Of a DNA stretch of 51,800 nucleotides, positions 25,996 to 33,431 are shown one piece after another (position 1 is the first letter of the stretch; every line of letters begins with the position of its first letter). Made by a program: the position numbers and the translations under genes. Location: the NCBI GenBank assembly GCA_012729015.1, contig JAAYDY010000118.1, positions 1 through 51,800 on the forward strand, in the 5' to 3' direction. The notes beneath the pieces are model-generated. The model had not been told where the DNA came from. It searched no databases and saw only the letters and a list, made by a program, of their open reading frames with translations. The stretch comes from Phycisphaerae bacterium (GTDB lineage Bacteria > Planctomycetota > Phycisphaerae > FEN-1346 > JAACEH01).

Positions 25996-26070
25996 ATCAC
26001 GTGACGGGCCATGTGATCGTCACATGACAGGGAAGCAGTGCCAAATTCCGTCACATGACTGTCATGTGAC
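25996..26070. promoter_or_regulatory. Palindromic operator cluster in the divergent switch region
   Basis: Between the leftward cassette and the rightward genes lie three palindromes: ATCACGTGAC (25996-26005); CATGTGA-tcg-TCACATG (26010-26026); and a perfect 10-bp inverted repeat GTCACATGAC (26050-26059) / GTCATGTGAC (26061-26070) with a 1-nt centre. GCAGTGCCA lies at 26035-26043. The layout resembles a phage early control region. The same motif types recur at 18975-19107 and, in part, at 35807-35835. Confidence 0.7.
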
Positions 26071-26114
26071 AAGGAATGTGATTTTATTTGGCACCCCGCA
26101 CTTTTGGGGGTCTG

Positions 26115-26135
26115 CGGCAATAAGCATTGCGTCGC
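26115..26135 (+). repeat. 21-bp conserved stem-loop element, copy 1
   Basis: Contains GCAAT-AAGC-ATTGC, a 5-bp stem with a 4-nt loop, flanked by conserved bases. An identical 21-bp copy lies at 43634-43654. This copy is 38 bp upstream of the nuclease gene start at 26173. It is either a promoter or operator element or a leader RNA hairpin. Confidence 0.65.
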
Positions 26136-26172
26136 GGGCAGGAGGACAACGCCCGCCGCAAGGAGAGGCCGA

Positions 26173-26997
26173 ATGCCGCAGATCGCAGACCGCGCCGTGC
26201 TCATCGACTTGAACGCCCTGCTGGCCGAACCGGAGGGTGAGTATCACCGCCGGGCCGGCCAGTACCTGTCGAGCCACCGGCTGATCGACTTCATGAAGTC
26301 GCCGTGGCTCTACTTCAAGAAGCTGTCGGGCCTGATCGCCGACCGCGACTCAGCGGCCTACCTGGTCGGCCGGGCGGCCCACGCCCGCATCCTCGAGGGC
26401 CGGGACGTTTACGAGAGCCGCTTCGCCCTCGGCGGCCCGATCAATCCGAAGACCGGCCGGCCGTTCGGGGCCAACACGAAGGCCTTTGAGGAATGGGCCG
26501 CGGCCCAGGGCAAGCCGGTGCTGAGCCTCGATCAGGTGGACTTGGTCGAGCAGATGGCCGCCGGCGTAGCCATGAATGATGAGGCCGTGGACCTTCTGCT
26601 CTACGGCCGGGCCGAAGGCGTCGTGCGGGCCGAGTACTGCGCGACGCCGTGCCAGATCAGGATCGACTGGACCCACCCCCACCGCGGCATCGTCGACCTC
26701 AAGACCTGCGACGAACTCGACTGGTTCGAGGCCGACGCCCGCCGCTATCGCTACATGACGCAGCTGGCCTTCTACCAGGCCGTCCTTGCCGAGGCCATCT
26801 CGCAGCTTGTCCCCGTGCACATCGTCGCCGTCGAGAAGCGCGAGCCCTACCGCTGCGGCGTGTGGCGGGCCGGCGACGACGCCCTGGCCATCGCCCGCCG
26901 GGAGAACGAGGCGGCCATCCGACGGCTCATGGTGTGCCGGCAGAAGGAGATGTGGCCCACCGGCTACGAGGGGATTCGCATCCTCGACACCTCGTAA
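26173..26997 (+). CDS. PD-(D/E)XK exonuclease (RecE/exonuclease VIII-like)
   Basis: A 274-residue protein with the RecB/RecE nuclease core: His70 (GRAAHARIL), Asp165 (QIRIDW), Asp175-x-Lys177 (GIVDLKT) and the Gln197-x3-Tyr201 motif (QLAFYQ). The N-terminus SSHRLIDFMKSPWLYFKKL is typical of the phage PDDEXK exodeoxyribonuclease 8-type family. It probably resects double-strand ends for phage annealing recombination with the two genes that follow. AAGGAGAGG precedes ATG 26173; an upstream in-frame extension is rejected. Confidence 0.88.
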   Translation: MPQIADRAVLIDLNALLAEPEGEYHRRAGQYLSSHRLIDFMKSPWLYFKKLSGLIADRDSAAYLVGRAAHARILEGRDVYESRFALGGPINPKTGRPFGANTKAFEEWAAAQGKPVLSLDQVDLVEQMAAGVAMNDEAVDLLLYGRAEGVVRAEYCATPCQIRIDWTHPHRGIVDLKTCDELDWFEADARRYRYMTQLAFYQAVLAEAISQLVPVHIVAVEKREPYRCGVWRAGDDALAIARRENEAAIRRLMVCRQKEMWPTGYEGIRILDTS

Positions 26998-27095
26998 CCT
27001 CTCCGCGCGCCCGGGCGGCCGCCCTCTCGCGAGCCGCCCGGCGCGGTCTTCCCTGCTCCAGACACGGAAACGGAACCCCAACGGAAGGAGTCTCC

Positions 27096-27887
27096 ATGAG
27101 CCTCTTGCAGCAGATTCATACCGGTCGCCGCCCGTCGCCGCCGCGCTTCGTCATCTACGGCACCGAGGGCATCGGCAAGTCCACGACGGCGTCGCAGGCG
27201 CCGAATCCCATCTTTATCCCCACCGAGGACGGCCTCGACCAGATCGACTGCGCGTCGTTTCCCCTGGCCACGAGCCTCGCCAACGTGGAGGCGGCCCTGC
27301 AGTCCCTGATCCAGGATCAGCACGACTTCGAGAGCGTCGTCATCGACTCGCTCGACTGGCTGGAGCGGCTGATCTGGGACGCCCTGTGCGAGCAGTACGG
27401 CGTGGCCAGCATCGAGAAGGTCGACGGCGGCTATGCCCGCGGCTACACGCACGCCCTGACCCACTGGCGCCGTGTGCTCGACGCCCTCAACACGCTCCGC
27501 AGCCGTCGCGGCATGTGCATCGTCCTCCTGGCCCACGCCAAGGTCGAGAAGTTCGAGGACCCCGAGTCCGCGGCTTACGACCGCTACTCGCCGCGGCTGC
27601 ACAAGCACGCCACGGCCCTGGTGAACGAGTGGGCCGACGCCGTGCTCTTCGCCACCCGCAAGATCATCACCAAGACCGAGGAGACCGGCTTCAACCGCGA
27701 GCGGACCATCGCCTCGGGCCTCGGCAAGGACGGCGGCGAGCGCGTGCTGCGCTGCGTCGGCAGCCCGGCCTGCGTGGCCAAGAACCGCTTCGACCTGCCG
27801 GCCGAACTGCCGCTGTCGTGGACGGCGCTCATGCAGGCCATGGCCTCGCCGCCGACTGCTGCAACCAGCCCTCCGGCGGCGGCATGA
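27096..27887 (+). CDS. AAA ATPase, Sak4-like recombinase/annealing protein
   Basis: A 263-residue P-loop ATPase: Walker A GTEGIGKST (22-30), Walker B-like SVVIDSLDWLE (about 84-94), and a RecA-like core with IVLLAHAKVEKFEDP. This is the phage nucleotide-binding family that includes Sak4-type single-strand annealing proteins. It sits between an exonuclease and a DUF669 protein, a common phage recombination trio. The C-terminal about 20 residues are Ala/Pro/Thr-rich. GGAAGGAG precedes the ATG. Confidence 0.88.
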   Translation: MSLLQQIHTGRRPSPPRFVIYGTEGIGKSTTASQAPNPIFIPTEDGLDQIDCASFPLATSLANVEAALQSLIQDQHDFESVVIDSLDWLERLIWDALCEQYGVASIEKVDGGYARGYTHALTHWRRVLDALNTLRSRRGMCIVLLAHAKVEKFEDPESAAYDRYSPRLHKHATALVNEWADAVLFATRKIITKTEETGFNRERTIASGLGKDGGERVLRCVGSPACVAKNRFDLPAELPLSWTALMQAMASPPTAATSPPAAA

Positions 27888-27935
27888 CAGCGGGCGGCCC
27901 TGAAACCCTGACCCCAACCCAAGGAGAAACGACTC

Positions 27936-28394
27936 ATGGCGAACCTGAACGGCTTTGACGCCAACACCGTGGAACCCAGCAGCACCTTCGACCCGCTGCC
28001 GGCCGGCAAGTACCTGGCAGCCATCACCGGCACGGAGATGAAGCCCACCAAGGACAGTACCGGCAGCTACCTGAACGTCGAGCTGACGATCCTCGACGGC
28101 CCGTACAAGGACCGCAAGGTCTGGGACCGGCTGTGCCTGAACCACCCGAATGCCCAAACGGTGAAGATCGCCCGCGGCAACCTCTCGGCGATCTGCCGCG
28201 CCGTGGGTGTGATGCAGCCGCGCGACTCGGTGGAGCTGCACAACATCCCCCTGGTGGTCACCGTGAAGCTGAAGAAGCGCGAGGACACCGGCGAGCTGAC
28301 GAACGAGGTCCGCGGCTACGCGAAGAAGGACACGGCTGCCGGCAAGCCCCAGCAGGCCGCCCCCACCGACAACACGCCGCCGTGGCGGCGCTAA
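27936..28394 (+). CDS. DUF669 family protein (ssDNA-binding-like)
   Basis: A 152-residue protein with the DUF669 pattern: FDPLPAGKYLAAITGTEMKPTKDSTGSYLNVELTILDGPYKDRKVWDRL (residues about 19-70, described in parts), then CRAVG and a C-terminal TPPWRR. The family occurs with phage recombinases and is thought to bind single-stranded DNA in place of SSB. The acidic-tip analogue of SSB is replaced here by Pro-Trp-Arg-Arg. AAGGAG precedes the ATG. It follows the Sak4-like gene by 48 bp. Confidence 0.85.
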   Translation: MANLNGFDANTVEPSSTFDPLPAGKYLAAITGTEMKPTKDSTGSYLNVELTILDGPYKDRKVWDRLCLNHPNAQTVKIARGNLSAICRAVGVMQPRDSVELHNIPLVVTVKLKKREDTGELTNEVRGYAKKDTAAGKPQQAAPTDNTPPWRR

Positions 28395-28408
28395 CGAGGA
28401 GAACGACC

Positions 28409-28621
28409 ATGGGAGACCATTCGCTGGGCCGTGATGCCAGGTGTGTCGTCTGCGGGCGACGGCTGACGTCGGACCACAAGTGCCCGAAGTCGGTGCTGAG
28501 GGCCAGAGAAGCGGCCGAGCGGCGGGCGGCCAACATTGACGATCCGCTGCACCCGGCCATCCCGCACCACATGGATGACCGTCGTCGCCTGATCGGCGAC
28601 CGGCTGTCCGGATGGGCCTGA
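28409..28621 (+). CDS. Small cysteine-containing phage protein
   Basis: A 70-residue basic protein. A possible zinc site is formed by CVVCGRR and HKCPK near the N-terminus, followed by a charged helix. No family recognised. CGAGGAG precedes the ATG, 14 bp after the DUF669 stop. It belongs to the rightward early operon. Confidence 0.65.
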   Translation: MGDHSLGRDARCVVCGRRLTSDHKCPKSVLRAREAAERRAANIDDPLHPAIPHHMDDRRRLIGDRLSGWA

Positions 28622-28635
28622 GAGGAGGGCGAGCA

Positions 28636-28890
28636 TTGGCAGAGCATGACGAGGCCGTGAGCCCCGACGAGCGAATCGTCGAAGTCGCCGTGACCCGCAA
28701 GAGGCGAGTCCGCAGGTGCTACGCGATTCGCGACGAGTTCCTGAACTACTGGCGGAGCGTCCTGCCCATCTCGGATGACCGGGCTTGGACGCGGGACAAG
28801 ACGCTGCGGGCGCTGTTCCCGAGTCGCGCAGCGGCGGGCAAGGAACTGCAGTCCATCTGGGAGTACCGGCGGCAGAAGGCGTGTGCCTGA
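28636..28890 (+). CDS. Small basic phage protein of unknown function
   Basis: An 84-residue protein (AEHDEAVSPDERIVEV...) with an Arg-rich middle (RKRRVRR) and an aromatic helix (FLNYWRSVLP). A TTG start at 28636 is chosen because AGGAGG ends 8 nt before it. An in-frame ATG at 28612 overlaps the preceding gene and lacks such a site. No known family. It lies in the same tightly packed operon. Confidence 0.55.
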   Translation: MAEHDEAVSPDERIVEVAVTRKRRVRRCYAIRDEFLNYWRSVLPISDDRAWTRDKTLRALFPSRAAAGKELQSIWEYRRQKACA

Positions 28891-28951
28891 CTGTCGCCGA
28901 AGAAACCGTGCCCGTGCAACGGACGGAGCCTGATGGCGAGGAGGAGTGACG

Positions 28952-29155
28952 ATGGCGGTCAACTGTGAACGCTGTGGTACGGCGCTCAAAGACCAGACGT
29001 ACCGGTTCTGCCGCAAGTGCCGCTGGAAGGTCCTGGGGAAACTCGCACGCTGCGGCTATCTCCAGAATACCTACGTGCCGCCCTACTTCAGCGATGCCCG
29101 CGGGCGCAAGGGCACCCGCAACCCGTGGCCCCTGGCAGGAGCGTATGGCCGATGA
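28952..29155 (+). CDS. Small zinc-ribbon protein
   Basis: A 67-residue protein with a CERC...CRKC zinc ribbon (residues about 5-25) and a basic tail. GAGGAGG precedes the ATG. The stop overlaps the RusA start as ATGA, suggesting translational coupling. It could be a DNA- or RNA-binding accessory of the recombination module. Confidence 0.7.
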   Translation: MAVNCERCGTALKDQTYRFCRKCRWKVLGKLARCGYLQNTYVPPYFSDARGRKGTRNPWPLAGAYGR

Positions 29156-29550
29156 TCACCTTGCCCTGGCCCCCGAGCATCAACCACTACTGGCGGCACG
29201 TCGGCCCGCGGACCCTGATCAGCCGGGAGGGACGGGCGTTCCGAGCGAACGTCTGTGCCCTCCTGGCCGGGGGCGGCGGGCCGAGAAAGCCGCCGGCCGG
29301 CGGCCGGATCGCCCTGGCGATGGACGCCTTCCCGCCGGACCGCCGGCGGCGCGACCTCGACAATCTCCAGAAAAGCACCCTTGATGCGCTCCAGCATGCC
29401 GGTCTGTACGAGGACGACAGCCAGATCGACCTGCTTGTGACGCAGCGACGCGACGTGGTGCCCGGCGGTCGGTTGACCGTCCGCCTGAACGAATTCCCCC
29501 TGTGCCGCTGCCCGCTGTGCGGCGGCCCCATGAACCCGGAGAGCAACTGA
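29152..29550 (+). CDS. rusA: RusA-family Holliday junction resolvase
   Basis: A 132-residue protein. The RusA signature is visible: MITLPWPPSINHYWRH at the start, RRRRDLDNLQKSTLDAL with Asp68 and Asp70 of the D-x-D-N motif, and GLYEDDSQI with Asp88/Asp89. RusA-type enzymes cleave four-way junctions during phage recombination and packaging. The C-terminus adds a small Cys cluster (CRCPLCGG), which is unusual and may bind zinc. It follows the nuclease, annealing and ssDNA-binding genes. Confidence 0.9.
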   Translation: MITLPWPPSINHYWRHVGPRTLISREGRAFRANVCALLAGGGGPRKPPAGGRIALAMDAFPPDRRRRDLDNLQKSTLDALQHAGLYEDDSQIDLLVTQRRDVVPGGRLTVRLNEFPLCRCPLCGGPMNPESN

Positions 29551-30204
29551 ATGGTAGCCCATGTGAAGCGCATCTACGTGTCCGGCCCGATGACGGGCCA
29601 CGCCGATTTCAACTTCCCCGCCTTCCACGCCGCCGCGGCGCGGCTGCGCGAAGTCGGCTGGGAGCCGATCAACCCGGCCGAGAACTTCGGCGGCCGGACC
29701 GACCTGCCGCGGGAGACCTACCTGCGGGCCGACGTGATTCTCCTGGCCCAGTGCGAGGCCATCGCCATGCTGCCAGGCTGGCAGGAGTCGCGTGGAGCGA
29801 AGCTGGAGTACCTGCTGGCCCGCGAACTCTCCATGCCGGCCTTCGACGCCGAAACGCTTCAGCCGCTCGTGAATCCGCCCGTACCGACTGTGGGGCTGTA
29901 CCAACTGAAGCTGGTCACCGAAGCCCCCGGCGAAACCGTCCTGGCCGAGGCCATCCGCATCACCGACGGCGCGCGGCAGGCGGACTACGGTCACCCACGC
30001 GACGACTTCGCCCGCACGGCCCTGATGTGGACCGGCATCCTCGGCGGCAAGCTCCGCGACGGCGCCGAGGTCACGGCCGCCGACGTGCCGCTCTGCATGA
30101 TCGCCGTCAAGCTGGCCCGCCAGAGCCACCGGCACAAGCGCGACAACCTGGTGGACATCGCCGGCTACTCGCGCACGGCGGCCATGGTCGCGGGGGAGGA
30201 ATGA
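29551..30204 (+). CDS. DUF4406-DUF6378 fusion protein
   Basis: A 217-residue protein. Residues 1-100 (RIYVSGPMTGHADFNFPAFHAAA, PINPAENFGG, GWQESRGAKLEY) match DUF4406, a nucleoside 2-deoxyribosyltransferase-like Rossmann domain. Residues about 115-215 (TVLAEAIRITDGARQADYGHP, LCMIAVKLARQSHRHKRDNLVDIAGY) match DUF6378. Phage proteins with these domains are suspected to act on nucleotides; the reaction is not known. It begins right after the RusA stop and overlaps the next gene by 4 bp. Confidence 0.85.
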   Translation: MVAHVKRIYVSGPMTGHADFNFPAFHAAAARLREVGWEPINPAENFGGRTDLPRETYLRADVILLAQCEAIAMLPGWQESRGAKLEYLLARELSMPAFDAETLQPLVNPPVPTVGLYQLKLVTEAPGETVLAEAIRITDGARQADYGHPRDDFARTALMWTGILGGKLRDGAEVTAADVPLCMIAVKLARQSHRHKRDNLVDIAGYSRTAAMVAGEE

Positions 30205-31043
30205 TGGCCAAGCGAACCGTCAACAACCTCGTGGTCGTGTCGGACCTGCACTGCGGATGCCGACTGGGGCTCTGCCCCGAGGGCGGGGCGCAGCTGGACG
30301 ACGGCGGGCACTATTTCCCATCGTCGCTCCAGATCGCGGTCTGGTCCTGGTGGCGGGAGTTCTGGCGGGAGTGGGTGCCCAAGGCCTGTCACGGCGAGCC
30401 GTACGCTGTACTGGTGCTCGGCGACACGCTCGACGGCGTGCACCACCGGGCCACGACGCAGATCAGTGCCAATCTGGCCGACCAGGCGGAGATCGCCTAC
30501 CAGGTGCTGAAACCCGTCGCCGACGGCTGCCGGGGTCGGCTCTACATGATCCGCGGCACGGAAGCCCACGTCGGCCCCAGCGGCGTCGAAGAGGAGCGGC
30601 TGGCCCAGCGGCTCGGCGCCGTGCCAGACGAAGACGGGCGGTACGCCCGGTGGGAGGTGTGGATTCGTCTGGGGCGCGGCCTCGTGCACGCCACGCACCA
30701 CATCGGCACCACCGGCAGCCAGGCCTATGAGTCGACGGCGGTGATGCGCGAGCTAGCCGAGGCCTACGCCGAGGCCGGGCGCTGGCGGCAGCGGCCGCCG
30801 GACGTGCTCATTCGTGGGCACCGCCACCGGCACATCGAAATCCGCGTACCGACGGCGCTGGGGTACGGCATCGCCTTCACCAGCCCGGCGTGGCAACTCA
30901 AGACCCCGTACACGTTCCGTATTCCGGGCGCGCGGCAGGCCATGCCGCAGATCGGTGGCAGCGTCGTCCGCCAGGGTGACACCGACCTGTACACCCGCCA
31001 CTGGGTCCGTTCCCCCGAACGGCCGAAGGAGGTGCGGCTGTGA
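30201..31043 (+). CDS. Calcineurin-like metallophosphoesterase
   Basis: A 280-residue protein with a metallophosphoesterase core: D-x-H (Asp15, His17 in SDLHCG), GDTLDG (Asp75), GTEAH in place of the usual GNH[DE], and GHRHRH (His207, His209). It probably hydrolyses phosphoesters of nucleic acid or nucleotides. The altered third motif (Thr-Glu-Ala-His instead of Asn-His-Asp/Glu) may change metal binding. ATGA overlap with the previous gene; GGGGGAGGA lies before the ATG. Confidence 0.85.
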   Translation: MMAKRTVNNLVVVSDLHCGCRLGLCPEGGAQLDDGGHYFPSSLQIAVWSWWREFWREWVPKACHGEPYAVLVLGDTLDGVHHRATTQISANLADQAEIAYQVLKPVADGCRGRLYMIRGTEAHVGPSGVEEERLAQRLGAVPDEDGRYARWEVWIRLGRGLVHATHHIGTTGSQAYESTAVMRELAEAYAEAGRWRQRPPDVLIRGHRHRHIEIRVPTALGYGIAFTSPAWQLKTPYTFRIPGARQAMPQIGGSVVRQGDTDLYTRHWVRSPERPKEVRL

Positions 31044-31279
31044 AACGGAAGATCACCGAAGCGGATGTGCGTGAGGCGTGGGCCGAGGTGCTGGGGCCGT
31101 CGCAGCCAGTCATTCCGAAGGCCGGGTGGACAGTCGCCGAACTGGCCGAGGTCTCGGGCTTCTCCGAGCGGACGGTCGCGAGGCGACTACGGGCGGCCAT
31201 CAAGGCGGGCAAGGCCCGACAGGTCGGCGTGCGGCCGGCGCCGAGCCGGGCGGCGGTCTACGAGACCGCGAAACGGTAA
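31040..31279 (+). CDS. Small winged-HTH protein
   Basis: A 79-residue basic protein. A helix-turn-helix is evident at about 30-60 (TVAELAEVSGFSERTVARRLRAAIKAG), followed by a short wing. It probably regulates transcription of the element. GTG start overlapping the phosphoesterase stop, with AAGGAGG upstream. It is one of few candidate regulators in the element; a CI-type repressor with a peptidase domain was not seen. Confidence 0.75.
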   Translation: MKRKITEADVREAWAEVLGPSQPVIPKAGWTVAELAEVSGFSERTVARRLRAAIKAGKARQVGVRPAPSRAAVYETAKR

Positions 31280-31295
31280 CTACAAGGAGAGAACT

Positions 31296-31760
31296 ATGCA
31301 TCGTAACGGCCTTACCTTCGAAGAAGCACTTGAATTGAGGACAGCTCCCTCGTTGCCGCTAACCCTGGCGACAGCCTCCAACCACCTGTGGTCGCGGGGC
31401 TATGACTGCCGCCCGGAGATGCTCGAACTGTTGATCGAGAACGGTGTCGTGAAGCCTGCCAGCGAGAACGCTTGGTCGCGGGCCGATGTCGATGCCGCTG
31501 CCGAGCACTTCGAGGATTGTGATCTTCTCACGCCGTACGCCGAGATGTGCAGGACGCTTGGCTGTCGCTACGCCGATTTCCTGCGGCCGCTCAAGCTGGC
31601 GGCGGAGCGGGAGTCGGCCAAGTACGGGCGTCGGGTGCCGGATAATGACCTGTATTTCGTTATGCACTGCGAGCCCCCGCGTGACGACAGACTGGCAAAG
31701 ATCTCCTTCACTCTCTGTGACGACATTCGGCAGCGCATGGAACGCGGTGAGGCAGTCTGA
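31296..31760 (+). CDS. Phage protein of unknown function
   Basis: A 154-residue acidic protein (LTFEEALELRTAPSLPLTLATASNHLWSRGYDCRPEMLELLIENG). The N-terminal half resembles a MerR-like/HTH recognition domain (LIENGVVKPASENAWSRADVDAAAEHFE), but I do not recognise a family. AAGGAG precedes the ATG at 31296. The stop codon abuts the helicase start, so the two are probably coupled. Confidence 0.65.
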   Translation: MHRNGLTFEEALELRTAPSLPLTLATASNHLWSRGYDCRPEMLELLIENGVVKPASENAWSRADVDAAAEHFEDCDLLTPYAEMCRTLGCRYADFLRPLKLAAERESAKYGRRVPDNDLYFVMHCEPPRDDRLAKISFTLCDDIRQRMERGEAV

Positions 31761-33422
31761 ATGGACCTCCGACCTTATCAACAGGAGGCGGTGGCCTCCG
31801 TCTACGACTACCTGCGCCGTCGGGATGACAATCCTTGCATCGTCATCCCGACGGCCGGGGGCAAGACGCCGGTTATGGCCACGATCTGCCGCGACGCGGT
31901 CGAGCGGTGGGACGGGCGGGTGCTCATCCTCGCCCACGTGAAGGAGCTGCTGGAGCAGGCGGTCGACAAGCTGCACACGATGCCACCGGACCTGTGGATG
32001 AAGATCGGCGTCTACTCGGCAGGCCTCAAGAGCCGGGACCGGGATCACCCGATCATCGTGGCGGGCATTCAGAGCGTCTACCGTCGGGCGGCTGAACTCG
32101 ACCGGTTCGACCTGATCCTCGTGGACGAAGCGCACATGATCCCGCCCGACGGCGATGGGATGTACCGGCAGTTCCTGGCCGAGGCGCGGGTTGTCAACCC
32201 GAACGTGCGGCTGGTGGGGCTGACGGCCACGCCGTACCGGATGTCGAGCGGCACCATCTGCGGTCCGGAGAACCTCCTCAACGAAGTCTGCTACGAGGTG
32301 GGCGTGCGCGAGCTGATCGTTCAGGGCTACCTTTGTCCACTTCGCAGCAAGGCCGGGCGGCAGAAGGCCGACACCTCGGGCCTGCACCTTCGGGGCGGCG
32401 AGTTCATCGCTGCCGAGGCCGAGGCCTTGATGGACGACGACGCTCTGGTGCGGTCGGCCTGCGTCGAGATCGTCGAGCACACCAAGGATCGGCATTCGGT
32501 GCTGATCTTCGCGGCCGGCGTCAAGCACGCCGGGCACGTGCAGAGGGTGCTGGCCGGCCACGGCCAGGAGTGCGGCTTCGTCTGCGGCGAGACATTGCCG
32601 TTCGAGCGGGCCAACACGCTCAGCCGCTTTCGCGAGGGCCAGCTCAAGTACCTGGTCAACGTCAACGTGCTGACCACGGGCTTCGATGCTCCGAACATCG
32701 ACTGCGTGGCGCTCCTCAGACCGACCAACTCGCCGGGGCTCTACTACCAGATGGTCGGTCGGGGCTTCCGCCTGCATCCCGGCAAGCAGGACTGCCTCGT
32801 CCTCGACTTCGGCGGCAACATCCTCCGGCACGGGCCCGTCGATGCGCTGCAGATCAAGGACAAGGAATCTGGTGGTGGCGAAGCGCCCGCGAAGGAGTGT
32901 CCCAATTGCCATGCCGTGATACACGCCGCCTACGCGACGTGCCCCGAGTGTGGTCACGAGTTCCCGCCGCCTGAGCGGGAGAAGCACGACCGTCAGGCCA
33001 CGACCGAGGGCGTCCTGTCGGGTGAGGTCACGACGACCGAGCACGAGGTGATCGACACGGTCTATCGCGTCCACCGCAAGCGTGGGGCCGACGACGACCA
33101 CCCGCGCACCATGCGGGTCGATTACTACGCGGACCTCAACACCTTCTTCAGTGAGTGGGTCTGCTTTGAGCATTCGGGCTTCGCCAGGAACAAGGCCGAG
33201 AAGTGGTGGCGTGAGCGCAGTAACGAGCCCATGCCGGAGTCGGCTGAGGATTCCGTCGCCATCGCCCAGGCAGGCGGGCTGTGTGAGACGCTGGCCGTGA
33301 CCGTGCGGCATGTCGCCGGCGAGAAATACGACCGGATCATCAACTATCGGCTGGGCGCGAAGCCCTCCCGGCTGCCCGAGCCGGAGTACGTGGCGGCGGA
33401 CGACGACATCATCCCATTCTAG
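31761..33422 (+). CDS. SF2 DEAD/DEAH-type helicase with zinc ribbon
   Basis: A 553-residue helicase: Q-like RPYQQEAV, Walker A PTAGGKT (30-36), DEAH (122-125), TATP (155-158), and a C-terminal helicase domain with TTGFDAPNIDC and YYQMVGRGFRLHPGK. A CPNC...CPEC zinc ribbon follows at about 375-395, then an extra C-terminal domain of about 140 residues. Such helicases occur in phage replication modules and resemble type III restriction/RadD helicases. It precedes the prim-pol gene and probably helps unwind or remodel replicating DNA. Confidence 0.9.
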   Translation: MDLRPYQQEAVASVYDYLRRRDDNPCIVIPTAGGKTPVMATICRDAVERWDGRVLILAHVKELLEQAVDKLHTMPPDLWMKIGVYSAGLKSRDRDHPIIVAGIQSVYRRAAELDRFDLILVDEAHMIPPDGDGMYRQFLAEARVVNPNVRLVGLTATPYRMSSGTICGPENLLNEVCYEVGVRELIVQGYLCPLRSKAGRQKADTSGLHLRGGEFIAAEAEALMDDDALVRSACVEIVEHTKDRHSVLIFAAGVKHAGHVQRVLAGHGQECGFVCGETLPFERANTLSRFREGQLKYLVNVNVLTTGFDAPNIDCVALLRPTNSPGLYYQMVGRGFRLHPGKQDCLVLDFGGNILRHGPVDALQIKDKESGGGEAPAKECPNCHAVIHAAYATCPECGHEFPPPEREKHDRQATTEGVLSGEVTTTEHEVIDTVYRVHRKRGADDDHPRTMRVDYYADLNTFFSEWVCFEHSGFARNKAEKWWRERSNEPMPESAEDSVAIAQAGGLCETLAVTVRHVAGEKYDRIINYRLGAKPSRLPEPEYVAADDDIIPF

Positions 33423-33431
33423 GGTCATTGC

